The notes beneath the pieces are model-generated. The model worked only from the letters and a program-made list of their open reading frames with translations, had not been told where the DNA came from and did no database searches. A stretch of DNA of 64,000 nt from Vannielia sp. (GTDB lineage Bacteria; Pseudomonadota; Alphaproteobacteria; Rhodobacterales; Rhodobacteraceae), in assembly GCF_029212645.1 (NCBI RefSeq), contig NZ_JARGND010000014.1, forward strand, positions 1 to 64,000, given 5' to 3'. The position numbers and the translations under genes are program-made. Below, piece by piece: positions 55,091 to 63,279 of the stretch (positions are counted from its first letter, which is position 1; each line of letters starts with the position of its first letter).

Positions 55091-55146
55091 GCCTGCGGCT
55101 TGATTCCGGGCACAGCCACACCCGCCCTCCCCACGGGAGGCCCCGC

Positions 55147-57024
55147 ATGATCGCCTTCTTCAAGCTCCTCTTCCGCAACCGCCTCGCCGCTGTTGGCGCT
55201 GTGGTTCTCACGGTGATCGTGCTCATGGCCCTCGCCGTGCCGATCCTGCCGCTGAAAGACCCCAACCTGCCCCACACCGCCGCCCGCTTCACGCCGCCCT
55301 TCTCCGAGGGCTACCTGCTGGGCGCCGATCATCTTGGCCGTGACCAGCTTTCGCGGCTGCTCTGGGGCACCCGCACCTCCCTTGCCGTAGGGGCCGTTGC
55401 CGCCTTTCTTGCGGCCTTCCTTGGCTCGGCCATCGGCATCCTCTCGGGTTACTTCGGCGGGCGCACCGATAACATCCTGATGCGCCTGATCGATATGCTC
55501 ATGGCCTTCCCCTATATCCTCCTCGCGCTGGCCATCGTTGCCGCGCTGGGCACCGGGCTCATCAACGCCCTGATCGCGGTTGCCGCCGTCAACATCCCCT
55601 TCTTTGCCCGCAATATCCGGGGCATCACCGTGGGCCTCTCGCACCGCGAATTTGTTGATGCGGCGCGGCTGGCAGGCAAGGGGCACAGCCGGATCATCCT
55701 GTCCGAAATCCTGCCAAATGTGTTGCCGGTGATCGTGATCGCCATGTCCACCACCGTCGGCTGGATGATCCTTGAAACGGCGGGCCTGTCGTTCCTCGGC
55801 CTCGGCTCGCAGCCGCCCGATAGTGACCTCGGCTCAATGCTCGGCCTCGCCCGCGCCGCCTTTACCACCCACCCGCACACCTCGATCATCCCCGGCGTGA
55901 TGATCTTCCTGATCGTCATGTCGGTGAACCTGCTGGGCGATGGCGTGCGTGACGCACTTGATCCCCGCCTTCGCTCCGGCGCTCTGTCCCGGCCCATGGC
56001 CGTTACCAAGGTGGCGCGCAACCGCACCCTGCCCGCCGCCGCCACCCCCGCCCCGCTGCTGGCGGTCGATGATCTTGAAACCCAGTTCCATGTGGGCGAG
56101 CGTCGCTATGAGGCGGTGGGCAAGGTCTCGCTTCAGGTGAACCCCGGTGAATGCCTCGGCATCATCGGGGAAAGCGGCTCTGGCAAATCCGTCACCGCGC
56201 TTTCCCTCACCGGCCTCGTCGCCTCTCCGCCCGGTGTCATCACCGGCGGCGCGGTGCGCCTTGAGGGCGATGATCTGCTCTCGGCCAATTACGAGACCCT
56301 GCGCTCTATACGCGGCAACCGCATTGCCTATATCTTCCAGGATCCCCTCTCGACGCTGCACCCGCTCTACACCGTGGGCGACCAACTGGCCGAAGCCATC
56401 CGTTGCCACGCCCCCGTCAGCCGCGCCGATGCCAAAAGCCGCGCACTGGAGTTGATGGAAGCCGTGCGCATCCCCAATGCCGCCACCCGCCTCTCGTCCT
56501 ATCCGCATGAAATGTCGGGCGGGATGCGCCAGCGGGTCGGCATCGCCATGGCCATGGCCAATGACCCCGATATCATCATCGCCGATGAACCAACCACCGC
56601 GCTCGATGTCACCGTGCAGGCGCAAATCCTGTCGCTGCTCAATGACCTGCGCCGCGAGCGGGGGCTGGCGATCGTGTTCATCACCCATGATTTCGGCGTG
56701 GTGGCCCAACTCTGTGATCGTGTCGCCGTCATGTATGCAGGCCGCATCGTGGAAGAGGGACCAACCGATGCCATCCTCGCCACGCCCGCCCACCCCTACA
56801 CCAAGCGCCTCATCGCTTGCGTGCCCGAGCTTGGCGGCGGGCGGCGTGAGCTTGCGGCCATCCCCGGCCTGCCCCCGATGGTCGATGATCTGCCCCCCGG
56901 CTGCCACTTCGCGCCGCGCTGCGACAAGGCCACGGCAGAATGCCGCGTTGGCTACATCGCCCTGCGGGAAGGAAAGCAGCAACGCGCCGTCCGCTGCATC
57001 CACCCCGAGGAGGACATCGCATGA
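55147..57024 (+). CDS. Fused peptide ABC permease-ATPase (DppC-DppD)
   Basis: 625 residues. About 1-285 is a DppC-type permease ([23 protein letters not shown] loop near [18 protein letters not shown]). About 300-625 is a DppD-type ATPase with Walker A GESGSGKS, signature [16 protein letters not shown], Walker [14 protein letters not shown], and the OppD C-terminal zinc/peptide-type [14 protein letters not shown] motif. No frame break lies between them, so this is a natural fusion, as reported in some Rhodobacterales transporters. The stop overlaps the next ATPase gene by four bases. Confidence 0.88.
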   Translation: MIAFFKLLFRNRLAAVGAVVLTVIVLMALAVPILPLKDPNLPHTAARFTPPFSEGYLLGADHLGRDQLSRLLWGTRTSLAVGAVAAFLAAFLGSAIGILSGYFGGRTDNILMRLIDMLMAFPYILLALAIVAALGTGLINALIAVAAVNIPFFARNIRGITVGLSHREFVDAARLAGKGHSRIILSEILPNVLPVIVIAMSTTVGWMILETAGLSFLGLGSQPPDSDLGSMLGLARAAFTTHPHTSIIPGVMIFLIVMSVNLLGDGVRDALDPRLRSGALSRPMAVTKVARNRTLPAAATPAPLLAVDDLETQFHVGERRYEAVGKVSLQVNPGECLGIIGESGSGKSVTALSLTGLVASPPGVITGGAVRLEGDDLLSANYETLRSIRGNRIAYIFQDPLSTLHPLYTVGDQLAEAIRCHAPVSRADAKSRALELMEAVRIPNAATRLSSYPHEMSGGMRQRVGIAMAMANDPDIIIADEPTTALDVTVQAQILSLLNDLRRERGLAIVFITHDFGVVAQLCDRVAVMYAGRIVEEGPTDAILATPAHPYTKRLIACVPELGGGRRELAAIPGLPPMVDDLPPGCHFAPRCDKATAECRVGYIALREGKQQRAVRCIHPEEDIA

Positions 57025-57980
57025 CCAAGCTCGCCCTCAAGGTCGATAACCTGTCCAAGACCTTCACCATCGGCGGTGGCCTCCTGTCAAAGTCCCGCCC
57101 CGGCGTGCGCGCCGTGCGCCCCGTGTCCTTCGAGGTGCCCGAGGGCGAAACCCTTGGCGTGGTCGGTGAAAGTGGCTGCGGCAAATCCACCTTCGCGCGG
57201 ATGCTGGTGGGCCTGCTGGAGCCGACGACCGGCCATATCGAGATCGCTGGCAAGGCGCTGGATAATGCCGATCCCGCCGCCTTTGGCCGTCTCATCCAAT
57301 ACATGTTCCAGGACCCGATCTCATCGCTGAACCCGCGTAAGACCATCCGCCAGATCATGGAGGCCCCGCTGCGCCTGCTGCACGGCATGGACAAGCCCCA
57401 GCGCACTGCCCGCATTGCCGAAATATTTGCCTCGGTGAACCTGCGCGAAGAGTTCCTTGATCGCTACCCGCACGAGTTTTCCGGCGGTCAGGCCCAGCGC
57501 ATCGGCATCGCCCGCGCGCTGGCCGCCGCGCCCGAGATTATCATTCTGGATGAGCCGGTATCGGCGCTTGATGTTTCGGTGCAGGCGCAGGTGCTCAACC
57601 TGATGGCGCGGCTCAAGAAGGAGTTCAACCTCACCTACCTCTTCATCTCCCACGATCTTGCGGTGGTCGAGGCGGTGAGTGACCGGATCATGGTGCTCTA
57701 CTTCGGTGCCGTGGTCGAGATTGGCCGCGCCGAAGATGTGTTCCGCGCGCCCAAGCACCCCTATACCAAGCTGCTGGCCGATAGTGCGCCGGTGGTGGGC
57801 CGCGCCCTCACCGCGCCCGAATCCGCCGCCGCCGAACTGCCCGATCCGCTCAACCCGCCGCGCGGTTGTGCCTTTGCCACCCGCTGCCCCCGCGCTACAG
57901 ATGAGTGTCGCGCCAATGATCCACCGCTTACCCAAATGGGAGATTCCCAGTTTGCCGCCTGTTTCCACCCCCTCTCCTGA
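57021..57980 (+). CDS. Peptide ABC transporter ATPase (DppF type)
   Basis: 319-residue second ATPase of the transporter. Walker A is GESGCGKST, then QDPISSLNPRKTI, signature FSGGQAQRIGIARAL, Walker B EIIILDEPVSALD and the C-terminal CAFATRCPRATDEC motif. It acts with the DppD-like domain of the fused protein. Start ATG 57021 by ATGA overlap. Its last 60 or so bases overlap the regulator gene, which is read in another frame. Confidence 0.93.
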   Translation: MTKLALKVDNLSKTFTIGGGLLSKSRPGVRAVRPVSFEVPEGETLGVVGESGCGKSTFARMLVGLLEPTTGHIEIAGKALDNADPAAFGRLIQYMFQDPISSLNPRKTIRQIMEAPLRLLHGMDKPQRTARIAEIFASVNLREEFLDRYPHEFSGGQAQRIGIARALAAAPEIIILDEPVSALDVSVQAQVLNLMARLKKEFNLTYLFISHDLAVVEAVSDRIMVLYFGAVVEIGRAEDVFRAPKHPYTKLLADSAPVVGRALTAPESAAAELPDPLNPPRGCAFATRCPRATDECRANDPPLTQMGDSQFAACFHPLS

Positions 57981-58713
57981 GCCCAAACTCTCGCGCCCGG
58001 TCCGCGTGGCCGAAGCGATCAAGACATGGGTCGTCGAACAGGGCCTCAAAGCCGGTGATCGCCTCCCCTCCGAGGCCGAATTGATCGAGCGGTTCGGCAT
58101 GGCCAAGGGCACCATCCGCGAGGCGATGCGGATACTTGAGGCGCAAGGATTGGTGAAAACCCGCACCGGCCCCGGCGGCGGCAGCTTCGTACATGAGCCG
58201 GGCCAGGATCGCGCCCGCGCGCTGTTGGGCAATTACTTCTACTTCAAGGATCTCACGATCACCGACATTTACGAGTTGCGCCGCGTGCTGGAGCCTGAAC
58301 TTGCCGCCTCGCTGGCCGGGCAACTCTCCGCTGAGGTGTTGGCCGAGCTTGAGGCCACCATCGCCAGCTACGACAGCCCCGCCACCACGCTGGAGGAGGA
58401 GCGCGAACAGCACGTCGCCTCCCTGCGCTTCCACGCGCTGCTGGCGGCGCAGTCCAAAAACCCGCTGCTCAGCTTCACGATCGATTTCATGGTCAAGATC
58501 CTGTCAGACCTCACCGTCTATAAGGAGCTCTACGCCCCTCCCAATGTTGAGCTGTGGCGACAAGGCCGTGACTTCCAGCGCCGCCTCCTCGCTGCGCTGC
58601 GCTCGGGCGATCCCGAAAAGGCCCGCTCGATCATGGCCGCCCATATGGAATCCGCGCAAAAGCTGATGCAGGGCCAGGAGGCGCAAATGCTGCGCCGCTT
58701 CATGGCCGGTTAG
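57916..58713 (+). CDS. GntR-family (FadR/FCD) regulator
   Basis: About 265 residues. N-terminal winged helix: VAEAIKTWVVEQGLKAGDRL, PSEAELIERFGMAKGTIREA and MRILEAQGLVKTRTGPGGG. C-terminal all-helical FCD ligand domain (LRRVLEPELAASLAGQLS, HVASLRFHALLAAQSKNPLL, ARSIMAAHMESA). The start overlaps the ATPase gene by 65 bp (ATG 57916); a TTG at 57952 with GGGAG upstream is also possible. Last gene of the transporter operon and probable controller of it through the palindromes at 52146-52190, a link that rests on position. Confidence 0.85.
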   Translation: MIHRLPKWEIPSLPPVSTPSPEPKLSRPVRVAEAIKTWVVEQGLKAGDRLPSEAELIERFGMAKGTIREAMRILEAQGLVKTRTGPGGGSFVHEPGQDRARALLGNYFYFKDLTITDIYELRRVLEPELAASLAGQLSAEVLAELEATIASYDSPATTLEEEREQHVASLRFHALLAAQSKNPLLSFTIDFMVKILSDLTVYKELYAPPNVELWRQGRDFQRRLLAALRSGDPEKARSIMAAHMESAQKLMQGQEAQMLRRFMAG

Positions 58714-58758
58714 GCGACCGGCCGCTGCGTTCGCTTAACCTTCGGGCCAGAAATCCGA

Positions 58759-58797
58759 TGCGCATGGATTGTGCATCACATGTGCATCGGTTGTGGC
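58759..58797 (-). repeat. 39-bp intergenic element, copy B
   Basis: Reverse complement of this stretch begins GCCACAACC and continues GATGCACATGT, GATGCACAATC, CATGCGCATCG. It matches copy A (8117-8155) at 37 of 39 positions. It lies in the short gap between two convergent genes (GntR regulator and ABC permease), so it is unlikely to be a promoter part. GTTAAC occurs nearby at 58837-58842. Confidence 0.75.
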
Positions 58798-58867
58798 TGT
58801 GATCTCGTTGCGATGAACGGCAAAAATCGCACAAGCGTTAACCCCCCGCCCGCGCAACGTTTGGCCC

Positions 58868-59635
58868 CTATCCCGGCTGGCGCTCGGCCCATCCGGCAAA
58901 GGTGTTTTCGAGCCAGACCACGATGTAATAAAGCAAGATGCCAAGCCCCGCGAGCGCGATCAGAACGGCAAACATCAACGGGTAGTCAGAGTTGGTTTTT
59001 GCACTGTCAAACAAGGCCCCAAGCCCCCTCCCGTGGGGGGAAACGATCTCCATCAGGTTGGTCCCGATAAAGGCCAGAGTGACGGCCACTTTCAGCGCCC
59101 CAAAGAATTCCGGCAGGGTTTTCGGCAGCGCGATTTTCCAGAATATCGTCGCCTGCGACGCCCCCAAAGCCCTTAGAATATCACGATATTCCGGCTCCAG
59201 CGTGCTGAGACCAATCGAGATGCTCACAGCAATCGGGAAGAAGGAAATCATGAAAGCAATCAGCACGGTGTTGAAGTCATGCGCGCCAACAAACATCAGC
59301 GCCACAATCGGCACCACGGTCGCCTTGGGAATCGCGTTGAAGCCTACCAGCAAGGGGTAAAGCGCCTCTCGCATGGTGCGCGAAAAGCCCATCACCATGC
59401 CAATCCCAACGCCTACAATGATCGCAAGGACAAGCCCCACAACGGTGCGCCACAGGGTTTGCCAGCCCATGATAAAGAAGAGATTCCAGTACTTTGCATA
59501 GGCCGGAACCAGATCAGACGGCGAGGCCATCTTGTAGTTCGGCCAGCCCATCACCCAAACCAGAGCTTCCCACAGGATGAGGAAAATCACGACCGCGAGG
59601 ACCGGAACGAAAAACTTGCGCAAACCGGGGTTCAT
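58868..59635 (-). CDS. ABC transporter permease (SsuC/ThiX-type)
   Basis: 255 residues with six hydrophobic helices. The BPD_transp_1 EAA loop is EYRDILRALGASQATIFWKI, preceded by FNAIPKATVVPIVALMFVGA. TVVGLVLAIIVGVGIGMVMGF is typical of taurine/sulfonate/nitrate and pyrimidine-precursor importers. The start overlaps the ATPase stop by four bases. Third gene of a three-gene importer. Confidence 0.9.
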   Translation of the reverse strand: MNPGLRKFFVPVLAVVIFLILWEALVWVMGWPNYKMASPSDLVPAYAKYWNLFFIMGWQTLWRTVVGLVLAIIVGVGIGMVMGFSRTMREALYPLLVGFNAIPKATVVPIVALMFVGAHDFNTVLIAFMISFFPIAVSISIGLSTLEPEYRDILRALGASQATIFWKIALPKTLPEFFGALKVAVTLAFIGTNLMEIVSPHGRGLGALFDSAKTNSDYPLMFAVLIALAGLGILLYYIVVWLENTFAGWAERQPG

Positions 59636-60429
59636 GCCACGCCCTCCTCAACCGGCGCCCGCCCTTGCGCCACCTCGATCTGGTGGCGCAGAACGGCCAG
59701 CATCTCAGCCGCCTCGGGGGTGTAAAGATGCTCCAGATCCCGTGGCCCGGTGTTGGGCACATCCAGCACATATTGCGTTCTGGCAGGCCGCCCTGAAAGG
59801 ACAACCACCTGATCCGCAAGGAAAATCGACTCGCGCAAATCATGGGTAATCAGCACCCCGGTAAACGGCTCTGCCTCTTTCACCTTGTGCATCGTTTGCC
59901 ACAAATCCTCACGGGTAAAGGCGTCCAGCGCACCAAACGGCTCATCCAGAATCAGCACCTCTGGCTTGTGCACCAGTGAGCGGCACAGGCTCGCGCGTTG
60001 CCGCATCCCGCCCGAAAGCTCGCTTGGCCGCTTGTCCTCAAACCCCTCCAGCCCCACCAGCGCCAGCAGGTAGCGCGCCCGCTCCTTCTGCTCTTTACGG
60101 CTCAATTTCGTGGGCACAATCTCCAGCGGCAGCATCACGTTTTGCAGGATGGTGCGCCATTCCAGAAGCACCGGGTTTTGAAAGGCCATGCCCACCGTCG
60201 AGCGCGGCCCCTTCACCCGTTCGCCATGCAACCAAACCTCGCCCACATCCGGCATCATCAGCCCCGCCACAAGGCGCGTCAGGGTGGATTTTCCGCAGCC
60301 AGACGGACCAACAACCGCAACAAAACCGCCCTCCGGCACGGCAATTTCAAGCCCGTCAAGCACCGGCAAAGGCCCGTCAGCCGTTGTGTAGGCGTGGCGC
60401 ACGCCCTTGATTTCGATGAGGTTATTCAT
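59632..60429 (-). CDS. ABC transporter ATPase (SsuB/TauB-type)
   Basis: 265 residues. Walker A is GPSGCGKST, the signature LSGGMRQRASLCRSLV, Walker B VLILDEPFGALDAFTRE and switch His ITHDLRESIFLAD. Start MNNLIEIKGVRHAY at 60429; the frame is open to 60480. Overlaps the permease start by four bases and lies 63 bp after the binding-protein gene. Confidence 0.92.
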   Translation of the reverse strand: MNNLIEIKGVRHAYTTADGPLPVLDGLEIAVPEGGFVAVVGPSGCGKSTLTRLVAGLMMPDVGEVWLHGERVKGPRSTVGMAFQNPVLLEWRTILQNVMLPLEIVPTKLSRKEQKERARYLLALVGLEGFEDKRPSELSGGMRQRASLCRSLVHKPEVLILDEPFGALDAFTREDLWQTMHKVKEAEPFTGVLITHDLRESIFLADQVVVLSGRPARTQYVLDVPNTGPRDLEHLYTPEAAEMLAVLRHQIEVAQGRAPVEEGVA

Positions 60430-60492
60430 TGGCGGCTCTTTCGTGCGTGTCCGGTGGCCCGCGTGCATAATCGGGGCCACCGGGTTTTGCGA

Positions 60493-61521
60493 TTACTTCA
60501 GCGCAAAGCCGCCTTCAGGCAGGTAATCACCCGTGAAATAGAGCGAGGCATCGGGCTCGTTCTGAAATTCATAGGTGGTGGCGATCTGCTCGATCGCGCT
60601 GGCAAAGCGGGCCTCGTCAATCGGGCCAAAGCCGTTGGTCGTGGTCGCATCGGTCAGCACGTTGGCATCAATCGAAAGTTGCAAACGGCGCTGCTCCAGC
60701 GCAGCGTCGGCGGCCGGGTTCCGCTCGATCAGGCTGGCGGTGGCGGCGGCAGGGTCAGCAATGGCGTCTTTCCAGCCCGCAGCCACGGCGGCCAAAAAGC
60801 CCTTCAGCTCATCCGTGTGGTCAGCCGCCCACTCAGTGTTGACGATGATCGCATTCCCGTAAAGGTCCACCCCGTAATCAGCCATTAACAAAGTCGAGAT
60901 ATCTTCCTCGTCAACGCCCAGCCGAACAAGGTTGAGGTATGAACTGAAAGAGAAGCCGGTGATCGCCGCAACATTACCCTCGGCCAGCATCGGCTCACGG
61001 GTCGGGAAGCCAACAGGCTCCACGGTGATCGCCTCCATGTCGAGGCCGTTTTCAGCGGCAAAGATCGGGAACTGCGCCCATGCGCCATCGGGCGGCGGTG
61101 CGCCCAGAACCTTGCCTTCAAGGTCTTTAGGGGCGCTGACGCCCAGCGATTTGCGGCCAATAACGGCAAAAGGCGGCTTGTCGTAGATCATCATCACCGC
61201 GGTCACGGGCGCGCCGGGGTTCTGGTCGAGGAATTTGATGAGCGAGTTGATATCGGCAAAGCCAACCGGGAAGGCCCCGGTGGCCACTTTCGGGATCGCA
61301 TCAAGCGACCCGGAGCCTGCGGTGATCTCCACACTCAGCCCGTTCTCCCCGAAGTGGCCATTGTCGATGGCCGCAAAGTAAGGGGCAGCAGGGCCCTCAA
61401 ATTTCCAGTCCAGCGCAAAGGGAACAGCCATCGCATGGCTCTCCGCGCGGGTCTCTGTGGTGGTGGCGGTCAAAGCGGTGGCCAGCACGGCCCCAGCGCC
61501 AAGGATGTTTCGGATGAACAA
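60493..61521 (-). CDS. NMT1/SsuA-type substrate-binding protein
   Basis: 342 residues. A signal peptide ends near TETRAES. The mature part follows the NMT1/THI5-like pattern: VPFALDWKFEGPAAPYFAAI, VGFADINSLIKFLD, APPPDGAWAQFPIFAAENGL. NMT1/THI5-like receptors bind pyrimidine precursors of thiamine, and related proteins bind sulfonates or other aromatic/amide compounds; the ligand is not certain. Start TTG 61521 with GGGAG upstream. No thiamine riboswitch is seen in the leader. Confidence 0.88.
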   Translation of the reverse strand: MFIRNILGAGAVLATALTATTTETRAESHAMAVPFALDWKFEGPAAPYFAAIDNGHFGENGLSVEITAGSGSLDAIPKVATGAFPVGFADINSLIKFLDQNPGAPVTAVMMIYDKPPFAVIGRKSLGVSAPKDLEGKVLGAPPPDGAWAQFPIFAAENGLDMEAITVEPVGFPTREPMLAEGNVAAITGFSFSSYLNLVRLGVDEEDISTLLMADYGVDLYGNAIIVNTEWAADHTDELKGFLAAVAAGWKDAIADPAAATASLIERNPAADAALEQRRLQLSIDANVLTDATTTNGFGPIDEARFASAIEQIATTYEFQNEPDASLYFTGDYLPEGGFALK

Positions 61522-61864
61522 GCTCTATCTCCCAGGATATCAATGTGTAGACGGTCCGAACCTAAATATCTCGCACCGGATCGTAAGCGGCGATCGCTCC
61601 ATGCTCCCAACCATACAGGGAAACGCCCTTTTGTTAAGCACATGTTCTGCATGTCGCCTAAATATTGAACATGCGGGTGCCAAGCTTTGGTGGACGGTAG
61701 GTTCATAAAATCTCAAGAATTTCGCCCCGATCCACCTGCCCCCCATCCAGGCTTCGCTAGTCTGACATCGGCGGGATTTGCTAAACGGTCAAAGAACCCA
61801 AGACCTGAAAAGAGCGAACCCCAAATAACGGACCCTCAGGAGAGCAGGTCGCCCAGCTTGGCCG

Positions 61865-61924
61865 ATGGACGAAGAAACAGAACGATACGGATTCGGAGAC
61901 GATGACGCCAACATTCCGTTCTGA
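61865..61924 (+). other. Short frame ending like an SSB acidic tip
   Basis: A 19-residue frame ends GFGDDDANIPF and a stop, similar to the acidic C-terminal tip (DDDIPF) of single-stranded DNA-binding proteins. The frame is closed 14 codons upstream of the ATG, and no OB-fold is present. It could be the last scrap of a mobile-element ssb gene or chance. Confidence 0.25.
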
Positions 61925-61971
61925 ATCTTGCTTGAACGAGCCGCATGTTGCGTTTAAACGGGCGGTCGCGT

Positions 61972-62020
61972 GCCTCAATAGTTCAGCAGGTAGAGCAGGT
62001 CCTTCGTAAGTAGCGGGTCC
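61972..62020 (+). pseudogene. tRNA-like fragment
   Basis: Bases near 61980-61997 resemble the D arm of the tRNA-Thr at 62097 (AGTTCAGCAGGTAGAGCA versus AGCTCAGATGGTAGAGCA), and a TTCGTAA anticodon-loop sequence follows, as in that tRNA. No matching acceptor stem or T arm is present. Probably a broken tRNA copy from an insertion at the tRNA gene. Confidence 0.45.
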
Positions 62021-62096
62021 CCGCGAAAATGGCTTGCAAAACTAAAGAGTTCGGGGCACGGGAGAAGAATTAGTAGGGCCATAGTAGGGCCTGTAA

Positions 62097-62172
62097 GCCG
62101 CTGTAGCTCAGATGGTAGAGCACGTCATTCGTAATGATGGGGTCGGAGGTTCGAGTCCTCTCAGCGGCACCA
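62097..62172 (+). tRNA. tRNA-Thr (CGT)
   Basis: Acceptor arm GCCGCTG pairs with CAGCGGC; D arm GCTC...GAGC; anticodon stem CGTCA/TGATG around loop TTCGTAA, anticodon CGT; T arm GGAGG-TTCGAGT-CCTCT. CCA is encoded (62170-62172). tRNA genes are common integration sites, and the tRNA-like fragment and mobile debris on either side suit that. Confidence 0.93.
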
Positions 62173-62577
62173 TTCTTCTTAGTTCCTAATAATTTTATTG
62201 ACGACTACAGACTACCAAGCGTTGGCTGGGTGGGAGGCACAACATTTTGACCTACACGGATTAGACACAGTTTTGGTGACCACGCTGGAACAGGTGAAAA
62301 AGTTGAGGAACGAATTAGAAATGGCCTAGAAGACCGCTTGACTGACACTGACCTTGGATGTGCACGGGTAAACCCCCAAAAAGACCGCACTACAGGTCCT
62401 ATGGCGTCCCTGGAGCGCCTTGGTGGACCGCCCGGAGGTTATACCCACCATATGCGCAAAACCGCCGCTGCTCAGCCTAAATGCTTCGCTTGTTTCCTTA
62501 CTGTAGGGAGAAGAAAGAGGTTCTTGTATGGGTGATATAGGGTGTATTGGCAAAATTGGTGACCACCACCACGGTGC
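62173..62577. other. Gene-poor stretch after the tRNA
   Basis: A plus frame runs on from the tRNA and ends TTLEQVKKLRNELEMA then stop (near 62326), which looks like the tail of a small protein, but it has no recognisable start. No other coding region is convincing. Base composition is lower in GC than the housekeeping genes. Confidence 0.4.
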
Positions 62578-62602
62578 AAAAAAGGGCGGCACAAAGCCGC
62601 CC
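62578..62602 (-). terminator. Intrinsic terminator
   Basis: On the minus strand GGGCGGC pairs with GCCGCCC (62584-62590 and 62596-62602) and is followed by six T residues (62578-62583 as A on plus). It ends the short gene at 62624-62785. Confidence 0.85.
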
Positions 62603-62623
62603 CGTTTGCCTATTTCACATATA

Positions 62624-62785
62624 TCAAAACGGCGTACCGCCACCGCTCTCAAGACCGCTGTAGTCATAGTCAGGCTCGATATCACCCAGCCACTCATCCG
62701 TCTCTTCCGACCAAGGGATTGGCTGACCGATAAAGTCTTCGAACATCCTGCGACAATCTTGCAAGGGAGGAAAATGGTAACGCAT
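62624..62785 (-). pseudogene. C-terminal remnant of a mobile-element protein
   Basis: 53 residues from an ATG, starting MRYHFPPLQDCRRMFEDFIG and ending SGGGTPF. The frame stays open for about 20 codons upstream (AGYGTHGETVVERS), without a good start. It has the look of the last part of a phage or plasmid replication protein (pattern RYxFPPLxxCRxxFE), but that is a weak match from memory. An intrinsic terminator follows, so it was once a transcribed gene end. Confidence 0.45.
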
Positions 62786-62886
62786 TGAACGTTCGACCAC
62801 CGTCTCGCCGTGTGTGCCGTAGCCCGCTATGAACTTCCCACTTTAAACCTTTTTGATGCCGGTGAAAACTTTACCCAGATCGCGGC

Positions 62887-63128
62887 GGCTCTGTTGCACA
62901 AATCGTGGTGTGAACGGAGTTCCCCTTTCCCTGGACACACTTATCCTACGGGCTCAGTTTTGGGTATGCCAAGAGCGGTGTAGCGATTGAGCACCGCGAT
63001 CCGGACTTGGAGCTCGGCAACCTGCCGGTCGAAGTCTCGTGCCATGAGGCCTTGGCCAAGGAGTTTGACGCAGTTCATCTTTGTCTCTGCGCGGCTTCGT
63101 CGGTGATAGCCGGTCAACTTTCGCCAGA
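62887..63128 (-). pseudogene. IS5-family (IS903-like) transposase remnant
   Basis: On minus, the frame reads LWRKLTGYHRRSRAETKMNC, then VKLLGQGLMARDFDRQVAEL and QVRIAVLNRYTALGIPKTEP followed by VG and stop (near 62951). This is the C-terminal third of an IS903-like DDE transposase. The outer end GGCTCTGTTGCACAAATC (from 62887) looks like the IS terminal repeat. The N-terminal two thirds are missing, replaced by the 151-bp element at 63129. Confidence 0.75.
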
Positions 63129-63279
63129 GGGGACTGTTGCATTAATTTGGAAAGGCCGGGATTCAGACCGATCAATCACTCCTTTTATACCACATGTGCG
63201 TGAAACAGATCATTATTAACTATATATAGCTTGCGTCTTACCTCGGAATTTCTGTCATTTGATTAATGCAACAGTCCCC
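63129..63279. mobile_element. 151-bp MITE-like element
   Basis: GGGGACTGTTGCATTAAT (63129-63146) is perfectly inverted at 63262-63279. The interior is AT-rich and has no coding capacity, unlike its surroundings. The terminal repeat shares a CTGTTGCA core with the end of the adjacent IS5 remnant, so it may be a deletion derivative of a related IS. No clear target duplication was seen. It forms the join between the IS remnant and the sulfotransferase gene. Confidence 0.65.

Larger units (their letters stand above)
61522..62096. other. Gene-poor leader with small remnants
   Basis: 575 bp between the importer and the tRNA. It holds the promoter side of the importer, a 20-codon reading frame at 61865-61924, and a tRNA-like fragment at 61972-62020. 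No larger gene is recognised. Confidence 0.5.

Noticed and set aside
61522-61700. Possible thiamine (TPP) riboswitch before the NMT1-like importer
   Set aside because: The conserved CTGAGA and the ACCTGA-type core could not be found on the minus strand in this leader.
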